DNA from: Sphingomonadales bacterium
Lineage (GTDB): Bacteria > Pseudomonadota > Alphaproteobacteria > Sphingomonadales > Sphingomonadaceae
Direction of reading: 5' to 3'
DNA: 64,000 bases
Assembly (NCBI GenBank): GCA_016704425.1
Contig: JADJAC010000008.1
Span: 149,186-213,185, forward strand
The position numbers and the translations under genes were made by a program. The notes under the pieces are model-generated. The model was given only the letters and a program-made list of their open reading frames with translations. It was not told the origin of the DNA and made no database searches. Positions 26,498 to 34,497 of this stretch are shown here, in pieces (positions within the stretch are counted from its first letter, which is position 1; each line of letters starts with the position of its first letter).

Positions 26498-26573
26498 TGG
26501 TGAGCCCTGCTGGATTCGAACCAGCGACCTACTGATTAAAAGTCAGTTGCTCTACCGACTGAGCTAAGGGCCC
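26498..26573 (-). tRNA. tRNA-Lys (TTT)
   Basis: On the minus strand the 76 nt form a cloverleaf with GGGCCCT acceptor, anticodon TTT in the loop CTTTTAA between ACTGA and TCAGT, GGTTCGAATCC T-arm, and an encoded CCA. TTT reads AAA/AAG, lysine. Just beyond the CCA, an AAACTGT/ACAGTTT hairpin (26478-26497) may end transcription. Confidence 0.97.
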
Positions 26574-26589
26574 CACCAAGCGGGCTCCC

Positions 26590-27081
26590 CTATGCGGCGG
26601 GGCGCTTGCGGTCAAGGCGGGCCTTGAGTTGGCGAACCGTTAAGCCCGACAAGGGATCGCGCCATTCTCCGGCGATCGTTGCGAGCGGATCAAGGACAAA
26701 GGACCTTTTCCGGAATTCACGGTGCGGAACAACCAGGCCTTGCGAGGCCCAGCTGCCCCTCGACCAAAGCAGAATATCAAGGTCAAGCGTGCGCGCGGAC
26801 CAGCGAGATCCTCCCGGTCTTCTGCCGAATTCCCGTTCGATCTTCTTGAGGCGCTTGAGGAGCCTGTGCGGTTCGAAGCGGGTTTCGATGAGAGCGGCCG
26901 CATTGGCATAGGTGCGGCGCGACGGCCCAAGCGGGCGGCTCCGCACCGTGCGAGAGGCGGCGATCACATGGACCTTCTTCCGGTCAAGCCTCGTCAGAGC
27001 CGCCCTTATTATCGCTTCGGGCGAACCGAATCGGACATGGCGCCGGTTTGATCCCAGTGCGATCGCGAAACGGCTGCGCAC
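26590..27081 (-). CDS. folK: 6-hydroxymethyl-dihydropterin pyrophosphokinase
   Basis: FolK attaches pyrophosphate from ATP to the pterin for folate synthesis. The 163 residues have the family signatures: FAIALGSNRR at the start, RTYANAAALIETRFEP (the pterin-site NxA region), and RWSARTLDLDILLW (the RTLDLDIL motif with metal-binding Asp residues). Normal length for the family. It lies only five bases downstream of the ABM monooxygenase gene, so the two are probably co-transcribed. Confidence 0.95.
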   Translation of the reverse strand: MRSRFAIALGSNRRHVRFGSPEAIIRAALTRLDRKKVHVIAASRTVRSRPLGPSRRTYANAAALIETRFEPHRLLKRLKKIEREFGRRPGGSRWSARTLDLDILLWSRGSWASQGLVVPHREFRKRSFVLDPLATIAGEWRDPLSGLTVRQLKARLDRKRPAA

Positions 27082-27086
27082 CGCAG

Positions 27087-27380
27087 TCAGACAGTTTTCA
27101 GATAGTCGAGATAGCAGCCTTCTGGCGGCCCATCGATTGCGTCACGCAAGGGCGCAAGTGCTTCCTTGGCCATATGGTCGCCAGCGCCCTTGTGCGCGGC
27201 AATGGATTCCCATTTTTCGATAAAGACGAAACGATGCTCATCGCCAGCATCGCGCAGCAGCTCGACACCCTCGCTGCCTGGCACCTTGCGGACTGCATCG
27301 GCCAGATTGGACAGTGCGGTTTCCAACTGCGCGCTTCCGCCTTGCTTTGCGGTCATGATATAGTGGCGGGCGACGGTCAT
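27087..27380 (-). CDS. ABM-domain quinol monooxygenase-like protein
   Basis: The 97-residue protein has the short alpha-beta-barrel dimer fold of antibiotic biosynthesis monooxygenases (VPGSEGVELLRDAG, then FVFIEKWESIAAHKGAGDH). Members include YgiN-type quinol monooxygenases. It follows aguB by 21 bases and precedes folK, so it may be read with the putrescine genes. The substrate is unknown. Confidence 0.8.
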   Translation of the reverse strand: MTVARHYIMTAKQGGSAQLETALSNLADAVRKVPGSEGVELLRDAGDEHRFVFIEKWESIAAHKGAGDHMAKEALAPLRDAIDGPPEGCYLDYLKTV

Positions 27381-27401
27381 TTCTCTTCTCCTTGCTGAAA
27401 T

Positions 27402-28250
27402 TCAAATATCTGCGACCAGCCGACCATACATGTCGGGACGCCGGTCGCGGAAAAAGCCGAAGGTTGCGCGGTGTTTCGCGACCTGTTCGAGGTCAAAGGT
27501 CGCATCGAGCACGCCTTGCGCCCCATCGCCCATCTCGGCAACGAAATCGCCGCGCTCATCTGTGATGAAACTATGGCCATAAAAGCTCATCGCGCCTTCA
27601 ACGCCTGTGCGGTTGGCCGCAACGACGGGCACGACATTGGACACTGCATGGCCGACCATGGCCCGCCGCCAGAGGCGGGAGGTGTCAAGCTCTTCGGCTG
27701 CGGGTTCATCCCCGATTGCCGTCGGGAAGAACAGGATATCCGCCCCCATCAGCATCATTGCCCGAGCGGTCTCCGGATACCATTGATCCCAGCAGATGCC
27801 GATGCCGATCGTGCCATAGCGGGTCGGCCAGACCTTGAAGCCAGTGTTTCCCGGTCGGAAATAGAATTTCTCCTCATAGCCGGGCCCGTCAGGGATGTGC
27901 GTCTTGCGATAAACGCCCATCACCGCGCCGCTGTCGTCGATCATCGCCAGGCTGTTGTAATAATGGGGGCCGTCCGCTTCGAAAAAGCTGGTCGGAATGT
28001 AGACCTGCAGTTCGGCTGCCAGCGCCTGCATGGCTTGCACGGCCTTGTGCGCCGCAACCGGCTTCGCGCGCGCGAAGAAGCGGTCTTCCTCCGTCTGGCA
28101 GAAATAATGGCCCTCGAAGAGCTCGGGGGGAAGGATGATCTTTGCCCCGCGGCCAGCCGCTTCGCGGACGAGTGCGGATACGGACGCTATATTGGCGTCA
28201 ATATCGTCGCTGAGCGCAAGCTGGAGGGCGGCTACGTGCATGGGTCTCAT
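27402..28250 (-). CDS. aguB: N-carbamoylputrescine amidase
   Basis: Hydrolyses N-carbamoylputrescine to putrescine, carbon dioxide and ammonia, the second step of the agmatine route. The nitrilase-fold catalytic triad is present: Glu in ILPPELFEGHYF, Lys in YRKTHIPDGPGY, Cys in GIGICWDQWYPE. About 282 residues. The chosen ATG overlaps the aguA stop (ATGA), which couples the two; the longer open frame to 28277 is less likely. MRPMHVAALQL is the chosen start; the Met three codons in is a possible alternative. Confidence 0.95.
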   Translation of the reverse strand: MRPMHVAALQLALSDDIDANIASVSALVREAAGRGAKIILPPELFEGHYFCQTEEDRFFARAKPVAAHKAVQAMQALAAELQVYIPTSFFEADGPHYYNSLAMIDDSGAVMGVYRKTHIPDGPGYEEKFYFRPGNTGFKVWPTRYGTIGIGICWDQWYPETARAMMLMGADILFFPTAIGDEPAAEELDTSRLWRRAMVGHAVSNVVPVVAANRTGVEGAMSFYGHSFITDERGDFVAEMGDGAQGVLDATFDLEQVAKHRATFGFFRDRRPDMYGRLVADI

Positions 28251-29230
28251 AGTGAAGGCACTTGCTGGCTGATGCAATGGAATGAACCCCCACCCGTCAG
28301 GATATGTCCTGACGGCAGGCCGACCGTCTCCCGATCCGGAAAGAGCTTCGCGATCGCGGTGACTGCGGCAGCATCACTTGGCCCGCCGTAGGTCGGAACA
28401 ACCACAACGGCATTGCCGATATAGAAATTCATATGGCTGGCGGGAATGACTTCGCCCTCGGCTTCATGTCGGCCAGCGGACGGGATCGTCACGATCTCGA
28501 CTGGCCAATCCTTTGTCCGGGCCAAGGCATCCGCGAAAATCCCGGCATTGGGATCATCGCCGCCAAAAGGTTCGGGCAGCGCAAGCTTCCCCGGCCCGAC
28601 GAACCGGGCGATGTTGTCCACATGGCCATCGGTATGGTCGTTCTTGAGACCAACACCGAGCCACAGCACCTGGTCGAGGCCAAGATCCGCGCACAGCCGG
28701 TCCTCGATATCACGCCGCGCCAGTTCCGGATTGCGATTGGGATTCAGGAGGCACTGCCCGGTCGTGACACACAGCCCTGCGCCATCGACATCGATTGCGC
28801 CGCCTTCAAGGATCCAGCCCTTGGGTTCACGCATGATGCCCGATTGCGCGCAGAGAATCTCCGCCACATGTTCGTCGAGCGGGGACGGATATTTGCCGCC
28901 CCAGCCGTTGCTCCGATAATCAAGCGCAAGATGGCCGTGCTCGTTCCGGATGATGATCGGGCCCGTATCGCGGAGCCAGATATCGAAAAAAGGCGCGGAA
29001 ATGATCTGCGCGCAATCCCCGGCCAGTGCGCGCGCGGCTTCCTCGGCAAGGCCGTTGGCGCAGACGAGTTGCACCTTTTCGCCGCGTCCGCCAGCATGCA
29101 CGGCGCGCGCGAACGCAGCCACTTCGGCCTGTGCGCCTTCAAGATCGTCAAGCCATAGATCGACATCGCTTGGAAAGCCGATCCAGACACTGTCATGCGG
29201 AGCCCATTCGGGCGGTTGATACCGAGTCAT
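28247..29230 (-). CDS. aguA: Agmatine deiminase
   Basis: Converts agmatine to N-carbamoylputrescine and ammonia. The 327 residues show the guanidino-modifying fold: FFDIWLRDTGPI near residue 80, LKNDHTDGHVDN near 200, and the catalytic Cys in GGGSFHCISQQ at the C-terminus. It starts at ATG 29230 (MTRYQPPEWAPHDSVW) and is followed by the overlapping aguB. It is divergent from ndk. Confidence 0.96.
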   Translation of the reverse strand: MTRYQPPEWAPHDSVWIGFPSDVDLWLDDLEGAQAEVAAFARAVHAGGRGEKVQLVCANGLAEEAARALAGDCAQIISAPFFDIWLRDTGPIIIRNEHGHLALDYRSNGWGGKYPSPLDEHVAEILCAQSGIMREPKGWILEGGAIDVDGAGLCVTTGQCLLNPNRNPELARRDIEDRLCADLGLDQVLWLGVGLKNDHTDGHVDNIARFVGPGKLALPEPFGGDDPNAGIFADALARTKDWPVEIVTIPSAGRHEAEGEVIPASHMNFYIGNAVVVVPTYGGPSDAAAVTAIAKLFPDRETVGLPSGHILTGGGSFHCISQQVPSL

Positions 29231-29253
29231 GCAGGCGGCTTTAGTCGGCGCAG

Positions 29254-29291
29254 GGGCAAGGGTTCAAGTCGAACCCCTTGCCCTTGAACCC
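29254..29291. promoter_or_regulatory. Overlapping inverted repeats between aguA and ndk
   Basis: GGGCAAGGGTTC (29254-29265) pairs with GAACCCCTTGCCC (29271-29283) with one bulged C. Part of the same left arm, GGGTTCAAG (29260-29268), pairs perfectly with CTTGAACCC (29283-29291) instead. The two hairpins exclude each other. The site lies 60 to 100 bases before ndk, in its probable leader. Confidence 0.5.
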
Positions 29292-29350
29292 CGCAGCCTA
29301 TAGAGGCGCGGCCAAATCCAACCCCTCAAGTCCAATGGAGACGACCAGAC

Positions 29351-29773
29351 ATGGCCGCCAATCGTACCTTTTCGATCATCAAGCCCGACGCAACGCGCCG
29401 CAACCTGACGGGTGCCGTGACCAAGATGCTGGAAGATGCCGGCCTGCGCGTTGTTGCATCGAAGCGCATTCACATGACCAAGGCACAGGCCGAAGGCTTC
29501 TATGCCGTCCACAAGGAACGGCCGTTTTTCAACGATCTTGTTGCATTCATGACGTCAGGTCCGGTGGTCGTGCAAGTTCTCGAAGGCGAAAATGCCGTCC
29601 AGCGCAACCGCGACATCATGGGCGCAACCAACCCGGAGAATGCCGCCGAAGGCACGATCCGCAAGACGCACGCTGAATCGATCGAAGCCAATTCGGTCCA
29701 TGGGTCGGACAGCGACGAAAATGCCGCGATCGAAATCGCCTTTTTCTTCAAGCCGGAAGAAATTGTCGGCTGA
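29351..29773 (+). CDS. ndk: Nucleoside diphosphate kinase
   Basis: Balances NDP and NTP pools by a phospho-histidine mechanism. The 140 residues include FSIIKPDATRRN at the start, MGATNPENAAEGTIR, and the active-site His in NSVHGSDS. Standard length for the family. GGAG lies nine bases upstream of the ATG. Its end overlaps the start of hisN, and the two appear to form an operon. Confidence 0.97.
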   Translation: MAANRTFSIIKPDATRRNLTGAVTKMLEDAGLRVVASKRIHMTKAQAEGFYAVHKERPFFNDLVAFMTSGPVVVQVLEGENAVQRNRDIMGATNPENAAEGTIRKTHAESIEANSVHGSDSDENAAIEIAFFFKPEEIVG

Positions 29774-30527
29774 TCTTGCCCTGGCGAGCCGCCTTGCCGA
29801 TGCGGCAGGGGCGGCGATCCGGCCCTATTTCCGGTCTGCATTCGGGCTGGAAATGAAAGCTGATGCCACGCCTGTGACTTTGGCTGATCGGGCTGCCGAA
29901 GCCGCGATCCGGGCGATCCTCGACGTGGAGCGGCCCGATGAGGGGATCATCGGCGAAGAATATGGCAGTACGCGCGAAGGCGCTTCGCGGGTGTGGGTGC
30001 TTGACCCCATTGACGGCACGCGCAGTTTCGTGGGCGGCCGCCCGATCTTCGGGACGCTTATTGCCTTGATCGAGGACGGGGTGCCGATTCTGGGGCTGAT
30101 CGACCAGCCTATCAGCGGAGAGCGCTGGATCGGCGCAGCGGGGCAGGGCACCCTGTTCAACGGTGCTCCGGCGAACACACGCAAATGCGCAGCACTCGCG
30201 CACGCCGTTCAGGCCACCACATCGCCCGCGGCTTTTTCCGCAGACCATCTGCGCGCCTTTGAACGCCTCATCCCTGCAACGAGAGACACTCTTTACGGCG
30301 GGGACTGTTACAATTACGGGCTGGTTGCGATCGGGCAGATCGACATCGTTGTCGAATCCGGCCTCAAGGTTCATGATTTTGCGGCACTCGTGCCCGTCGT
30401 GGAAGGCGCAGGCGGCATCATGCGCGACTGGCAGGGAAAGCCATTGACAAGCACCAGCGAAGGCCATGTCATTGCTTGTGGCGACGCGGAGCTGCTGCCC
30501 CACATACTCGAACGACTGAACGCGTGA
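29763..30527 (+). CDS. hisN: Histidinol-phosphatase, inositol-monophosphatase family
   Basis: Probably removes phosphate from histidinol phosphate. The 254-residue protein has the IMPase metal motifs: GIIGEEYG, DPIDGTRSF, and the later GLKVHDFAALVPVVEGAGG with its metal Asp. The DGTRS and HDFAALVP forms match the HisN-type branch. No ATG or GTG precedes the conserved region in frame; TTG 29763 (11 bases inside ndk, GGAAG upstream) is the only reasonable start. Another sugar or nucleotide phosphatase remains possible. Confidence 0.85.
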   Translation: MSADLALASRLADAAGAAIRPYFRSAFGLEMKADATPVTLADRAAEAAIRAILDVERPDEGIIGEEYGSTREGASRVWVLDPIDGTRSFVGGRPIFGTLIALIEDGVPILGLIDQPISGERWIGAAGQGTLFNGAPANTRKCAALAHAVQATTSPAAFSADHLRAFERLIPATRDTLYGGDCYNYGLVAIGQIDIVVESGLKVHDFAALVPVVEGAGGIMRDWQGKPLTSTSEGHVIACGDAELLPHILERLNA

Positions 30528-30540
30528 ACCGAGGCAGCTG

Positions 30541-31491
30541 CTAGAATTCGTCCGCGATTGCGAAACCCTGCCGGAGTTTTGGTGGAGCAATGGCGATCCA
30601 GCTTTTCCTCAGCCAGTCGGCAATGCCCGCCCAGTCATTGTCGCCCAGATCAAGGCGTATCCCGATCCAGCCATCGCCAAAATAGGCCGGGCGGTAGTAG
30701 CGATCCGCATCCGCCTCGATCAGCATGGCCTGTTCATCGACACCACTGATCTTGACGAGGATGGCGGTCTTGCCGTCGCCATGATGATCTTGGGTGAAAT
30801 AGGCGAACTTCTTGCCCTTGACGATGCCGAAGCACGGCATGCCGTGCGATACGGTCTCATCCGCTTCAGGCAGCGCCAGGGCCAGCGTGCGTATCTGCTC
30901 CAGTAGCCAGTCCGGCTGCCGTTCTCGCGACGTGTATTCGGCCAATACGCGCGAATAAAGCTGGTGTTCGGCGATCAGGATGCGGTCGGCCAATGTCTCG
31001 GCCGTATCGTCCGGGAGAATTGCGACCGGGGTCTGGCCCAGGATGGGCCCGTCATCGAGTTCGGCTGTCACGACATGGACGGTACAGCCTGATGTACTGT
31101 CTCCCGCCGCAATGGCCCGCTCATGCGTGTCCAGCCCCTTGTATTTTGGCAGCAGCGACGGGTGAATGTTGAGGATGCGATCGCGCCAGTCGTTGACGAA
31201 ACCGGGCGACAGCAGGCGCATATAGCCGGCCAGGGCGACATATTCGGTCCGCGCCGTCCTGAGTTGGGCGGTTATGAGGGCATCAAAGTCTTCTCGCTTC
31301 ATGCCCTTGTGGCTTTGTGCGAATACCGGAATGCCTTCGGCCTGTGCCAGTTTCAGTCCCGGAGCATCCGGGTCATTGGCGGCCACAAGAACGACTTCAT
31401 ACGGGCATTCCGGGTGCTTTGCGGCATAAACCAGTGCCGCCATGTTGGAGCCACGGCCTGAGATCAGCACCGCGACCCGGGCCTTAGCCAT
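30541..31491 (-). CDS. purN: PurN fused to a MmcQ/YjbR-like domain
   Basis: Residues 1-200 are glycinamide ribonucleotide formyltransferase: VAVLISGRGSNMAAL at the start, then MRLLSPGFV, HPSLLPKYKGLDTHERAI with the catalytic His/Asn environment, and GCTVHVVTAELDDGPI with the Asp. The C-terminal 110 residues (ALALPEADETVSHGMPCFGI, then FGDGWIGIRLDL) form an MmcQ/YjbR-like, DNA-binding-type CyaY-related fold. The starting ATG overlaps the purM stop by eight bases, giving the usual purM-purN order. Function of the added domain is unknown. Confidence 0.9.
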   Translation of the reverse strand: MAKARVAVLISGRGSNMAALVYAAKHPECPYEVVLVAANDPDAPGLKLAQAEGIPVFAQSHKGMKREDFDALITAQLRTARTEYVALAGYMRLLSPGFVNDWRDRILNIHPSLLPKYKGLDTHERAIAAGDSTSGCTVHVVTAELDDGPILGQTPVAILPDDTAETLADRILIAEHQLYSRVLAEYTSRERQPDWLLEQIRTLALALPEADETVSHGMPCFGIVKGKKFAYFTQDHHGDGKTAILVKISGVDEQAMLIEADADRYYRPAYFGDGWIGIRLDLGDNDWAGIADWLRKSWIAIAPPKLRQGFAIADEF

Positions 31492-32590
31492 GATGTGTCG
31501 CGCTCCAGGCAGTTCGTGCGGACCAGGTTTCCGCACTTCCGGCAACGGTGCAGCCCTTTTCTCCGGCGGCGATGTTGCCGATCCGAAAGACGCATTCGCC
31601 TTGTTGTTCGAGCGACTGAGTTACCGAAGCAGCATCGGCTTCGCTCACCACCACCGCCATCCCGATTCCGCAGTTGAACGTGCGCGCCATCTCTTCCGGC
31701 TCGATATTGCCCTGCGCCTGAAGGAAGGCCATCAGCCTGGGCTGCGGCCAGAGATTGGCGTCGACATGAGCGTGAAGGCCGGCTGGGAGCACGCGGGGGA
31801 TATTTTCGAGAAGTCCGCCGCCCGTAATGTGGGCCATTGCGTGGACGCGTCCCTTCCGGACCTCGGGCAGCAACGACTTCACGTAGATCTTCGTTGGTGC
31901 CATCAGGGCGTCGATCAGCAAGACATTCTGGTCAAACAGCGCGGGGCGATCAAGTTTCCAGCCCTTGTCCGCTGAAAGCCTGCGCACGAGCGAGAATCCG
32001 TTCGAATGGACTCCCGATGAAGCGAGGCCAAGAATAACGTCTCCTGCGGCCACCTTGTCTGCGCTCAGCACCTGGCCGCGCTCGACCGCACCGACACAGA
32101 ACCCGGCAAGGTCATAATCTCCATCGGCATACATGCCGGGCATTTCGGCAGTCTCCCCGCCGATCAGGGCACAGCCGGCCTGCTTGCAGCCTTCCGCTAT
32201 GCTCGCGACGACCTTTTCCGCGACAGCGTTGTCGAGCTTCCCACTGGCGTAATAGTCGAGGAAAAAGAGCGGTTCGGCCCCCTGAACGATCAGGTCGTTG
32301 GCGCACATGGCGACAAGGTCGATTCCCACGCCTTCATGCCGACCCGAATCGATAGCGAGTTTCAGCTTGGTGCCAACGCCGTCATTCGCGGCGACGAGAA
32401 GCGGATCGTTAAAGCCCGCTGCCTTGAGGTCGAAAAAGCCTCCGAAACCGCCAAGATCTGCGTCTGCGCCAGCACGCCTGGTCGATTTGGCCAGCGGTGC
32501 GATTGCGCGAACAAGCGCATTTCCGGCAGAGATTGAAACCCCTGCCTTGGCATAGGTATAGGGCTCGTCCTGATTATGTCTCTGAGTCAT
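31484..32590 (-). CDS. purM: Phosphoribosylformylglycinamidine cyclo-ligase
   Basis: PurM makes aminoimidazole ribotide in purine synthesis, the same compound that ThiC later uses. The 368 residues include YAKAGVSISAGNALV, NDGVGTKLKLA, MCANDLIVQGAEPLFFLDY, GGETAEMPGMY and HITGGGLLENIPRVLP. The start at ATG 32590 has GGAGG four bases upstream; a longer frame is open upstream but unused. Confidence 0.97.
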   Translation of the reverse strand: MTQRHNQDEPYTYAKAGVSISAGNALVRAIAPLAKSTRRAGADADLGGFGGFFDLKAAGFNDPLLVAANDGVGTKLKLAIDSGRHEGVGIDLVAMCANDLIVQGAEPLFFLDYYASGKLDNAVAEKVVASIAEGCKQAGCALIGGETAEMPGMYADGDYDLAGFCVGAVERGQVLSADKVAAGDVILGLASSGVHSNGFSLVRRLSADKGWKLDRPALFDQNVLLIDALMAPTKIYVKSLLPEVRKGRVHAMAHITGGGLLENIPRVLPAGLHAHVDANLWPQPRLMAFLQAQGNIEPEEMARTFNCGIGMAVVVSEADAASVTQSLEQQGECVFRIGNIAAGEKGCTVAGSAETWSARTAWSATHHG

Positions 32591-32650
32591 CGCGCCTCCC
32601 GTATCGACAACGTGCTTGGAATTCCACGATTCCATCGCCAAAAGGGGCGT

Positions 32651-33874
32651 GTGAATGATTTTTCCCGTTTTTTGCGTCCCGTTCCAATCGCGCTTGCGCT
32701 TGGGCTGGCCGGTCTTGGCGCTGCCGTCATTGCCCAGATCGAGGGCGGAGACCGCGGCGTTGCGCCGATTGACAGCTCCTCAGACTTCGAAGTTTCGGGC
32801 ATCAAGGTCGATGTTGCCGCAAAGACGGCCGATGCAGCCCGCTACGGCGGATGGAGAGAGGCACAGCGGCAGGGATGGCGGTTGTTGTGGACCAATGTCC
32901 ACGGGGGGCCGGCGCCGGGGTTGAGCGATTCCGCTCTCGATTCGATTGTGGCCGGGATCGTCGTCGACAATGAACAGGTCGGACCGAATCGCTACATTGC
33001 GACATTGGGCGTCCTGTTTGATCGCGTTCGCGCCGGACAGATCCTCGGTGTCAGCGGCTCCTCGATCCGGTCTGCGCCGCTTCTGGTCATACCTGTCCAA
33101 TGGTCTGGCGGCACGCCGCAGAGCTTTGAAACTCGCACAGAATGGCAGAAGGCGTGGGCGCGCTTTCGGACGGGCGGCAGTTCGATCGATTATGTGCGTC
33201 CCAGCGGCACTGGTGCGGATCCGTTGCTCTTGAACTATGGTCAGACCGGGAGGCCGGGCCGGCGCTGGTGGCGGATGCTGCTCGACCAATATGGCGCTGC
33301 AGACGTGCTTGTACCGCAGGTCAGGCTTGAACGGATGTGGCCGGGCGGTCCGGTCATAGGCCATTTTTCGGCCCGGTTCGGGCCCGATAGTCGGCCTTTA
33401 TCGAATTTTGTCCTGCGTGTCGGCTCCAGTGGCGGGATACCCCAGATGATGGACGAAGGTGTCCGGCGTATGGATCAGATGTTTGCGAAGGCCCTGGCTG
33501 ACGGGCGGCTTCGCCCCGACTCGTCGCTTGTGATCGAGCAACCGGTCGATGCCGATGTGCTTGCGACCGAAGACGTGCCGGGGTTGGAAGCCACCGATAC
33601 GTCCGAAACAATCGATGCCGGAGCCGCCATTGCGGGAACGGCGACGTTCAGTGTGCAATATGAAACGCCGGATGTGGCGTCGGTCGGCAGCACAGAAGCC
33701 GCCGTTCGAGGCATTGCAGGCGTGCGTTCTGCGTCCACCGGAAGTCTTGCCCTTGGCGGTATCTCAGTCATGCGCGTGACCTTTGCCGGGGATATGGCTG
33801 CGCTGAAGGCCGCGCTTTCTGCTAGGGGCTTCCGTGTTCAGGAAGGCGGCGGCGCGCTCCGCATCAGTCGCTAG
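32651..33874 (+). CDS. DUF2066 exported protein
   Basis: The 407 residues start at GTG 32651 with GGGG just upstream, then an N-terminal hydrophobic signal or anchor (PIALALGLAGLGAAVIAQ). The body (YGGWREAQRQGWRLLWTNVHG, then YIATLGVLFDRVRAGQILG, then PLLVIPVQWSGG) matches the DUF2066 family; the role is unknown. The last 80 residues look like a separate small ferredoxin-like module (FSVQYETPDVASVGSTEAAV). It opens the run leading into hdaA and ppk1, five bases from hdaA. Confidence 0.8.
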   Translation: MNDFSRFLRPVPIALALGLAGLGAAVIAQIEGGDRGVAPIDSSSDFEVSGIKVDVAAKTADAARYGGWREAQRQGWRLLWTNVHGGPAPGLSDSALDSIVAGIVVDNEQVGPNRYIATLGVLFDRVRAGQILGVSGSSIRSAPLLVIPVQWSGGTPQSFETRTEWQKAWARFRTGGSSIDYVRPSGTGADPLLLNYGQTGRPGRRWWRMLLDQYGAADVLVPQVRLERMWPGGPVIGHFSARFGPDSRPLSNFVLRVGSSGGIPQMMDEGVRRMDQMFAKALADGRLRPDSSLVIEQPVDADVLATEDVPGLEATDTSETIDAGAAIAGTATFSVQYETPDVASVGSTEAAVRGIAGVRSASTGSLALGGISVMRVTFAGDMAALKAALSARGFRVQEGGGALRISR

Positions 33875-33878
33875 CGCC

Positions 33879-34490
33879 ATGTCGCAGATCGCCCTGCCGT
33901 TCGATTGGCCAGCCCCGGAAGATGCGGAAAGCTATATTGTCACGGCTGCCAATCGTGCCGCCGTCGACGGCGTCGATCGTCCGGGAAGCTGGCCGGTTCG
34001 ATCCGCCATATTGACGGGCCCGAGAAAGTCCGGTCGATCGCTGCTGGGGCGCATCTTCGCGGCCAAGACCGGTGGAACCTTCATTGATGATGCCGAACAG
34101 CACAAGGAAGCCGATTTGTTCCATCGCTGGAACCTGGCGCAGGAAGAACGCAAGCCGCTTCTCCTCGTGGCCCTTTCGCCACCACCGGTCTGGAAGGTTC
34201 GCTTGCCCGACCTGGCGTCCCGTCTGTCCGCCACTCCGGTTTTCACGATCAATGAGCCCGATGATACTCTCGCCCGAATGTTGCTTGAAAAACAATTTGC
34301 ACGGCGCGGCCTGCAAATCACGCCTGAAACAACCGCCTATATCGCCAGCCGAATCGAACGGAGCTATATTGCCCTGATGCGGATTATAGACGCCATCGAC
34401 ACTGTCGCACTTTCGCAACATCGTGCTGTTACAACGCGCTTGGCGCGTGCCGTTCTTGAAGAACAGCACCTGATGGATGAAACGGACTAG
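33879..34490 (+). CDS. hdaA: DnaA-related replication regulator HdaA
   Basis: The 203-residue protein resembles the AAA core of DnaA without the DNA-binding domain, as expected for Hda/HdaA, which stimulates ATP hydrolysis on DnaA to prevent re-initiation. MSQIALPFDWP fits the clamp-binding QxxLPF start (QIALPF), and the Walker A-like loop is GPRKSGRS. The Walker B segment reads FIDDAEQH. It lies between the DUF2066 and ppk1 genes, eight bases before ppk1. Confidence 0.9.
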   Translation: MSQIALPFDWPAPEDAESYIVTAANRAAVDGVDRPGSWPVRSAILTGPRKSGRSLLGRIFAAKTGGTFIDDAEQHKEADLFHRWNLAQEERKPLLLVALSPPPVWKVRLPDLASRLSATPVFTINEPDDTLARMLLEKQFARRGLQITPETTAYIASRIERSYIALMRIIDAIDTVALSQHRAVTTRLARAVLEEQHLMDETD

Positions 34491-34497
34491 GGCACAG

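Noticed and set aside
27471..28391. 306-codon plus-strand open frame
   Set aside because: Antisense to aguB and the end of aguA; no family features.
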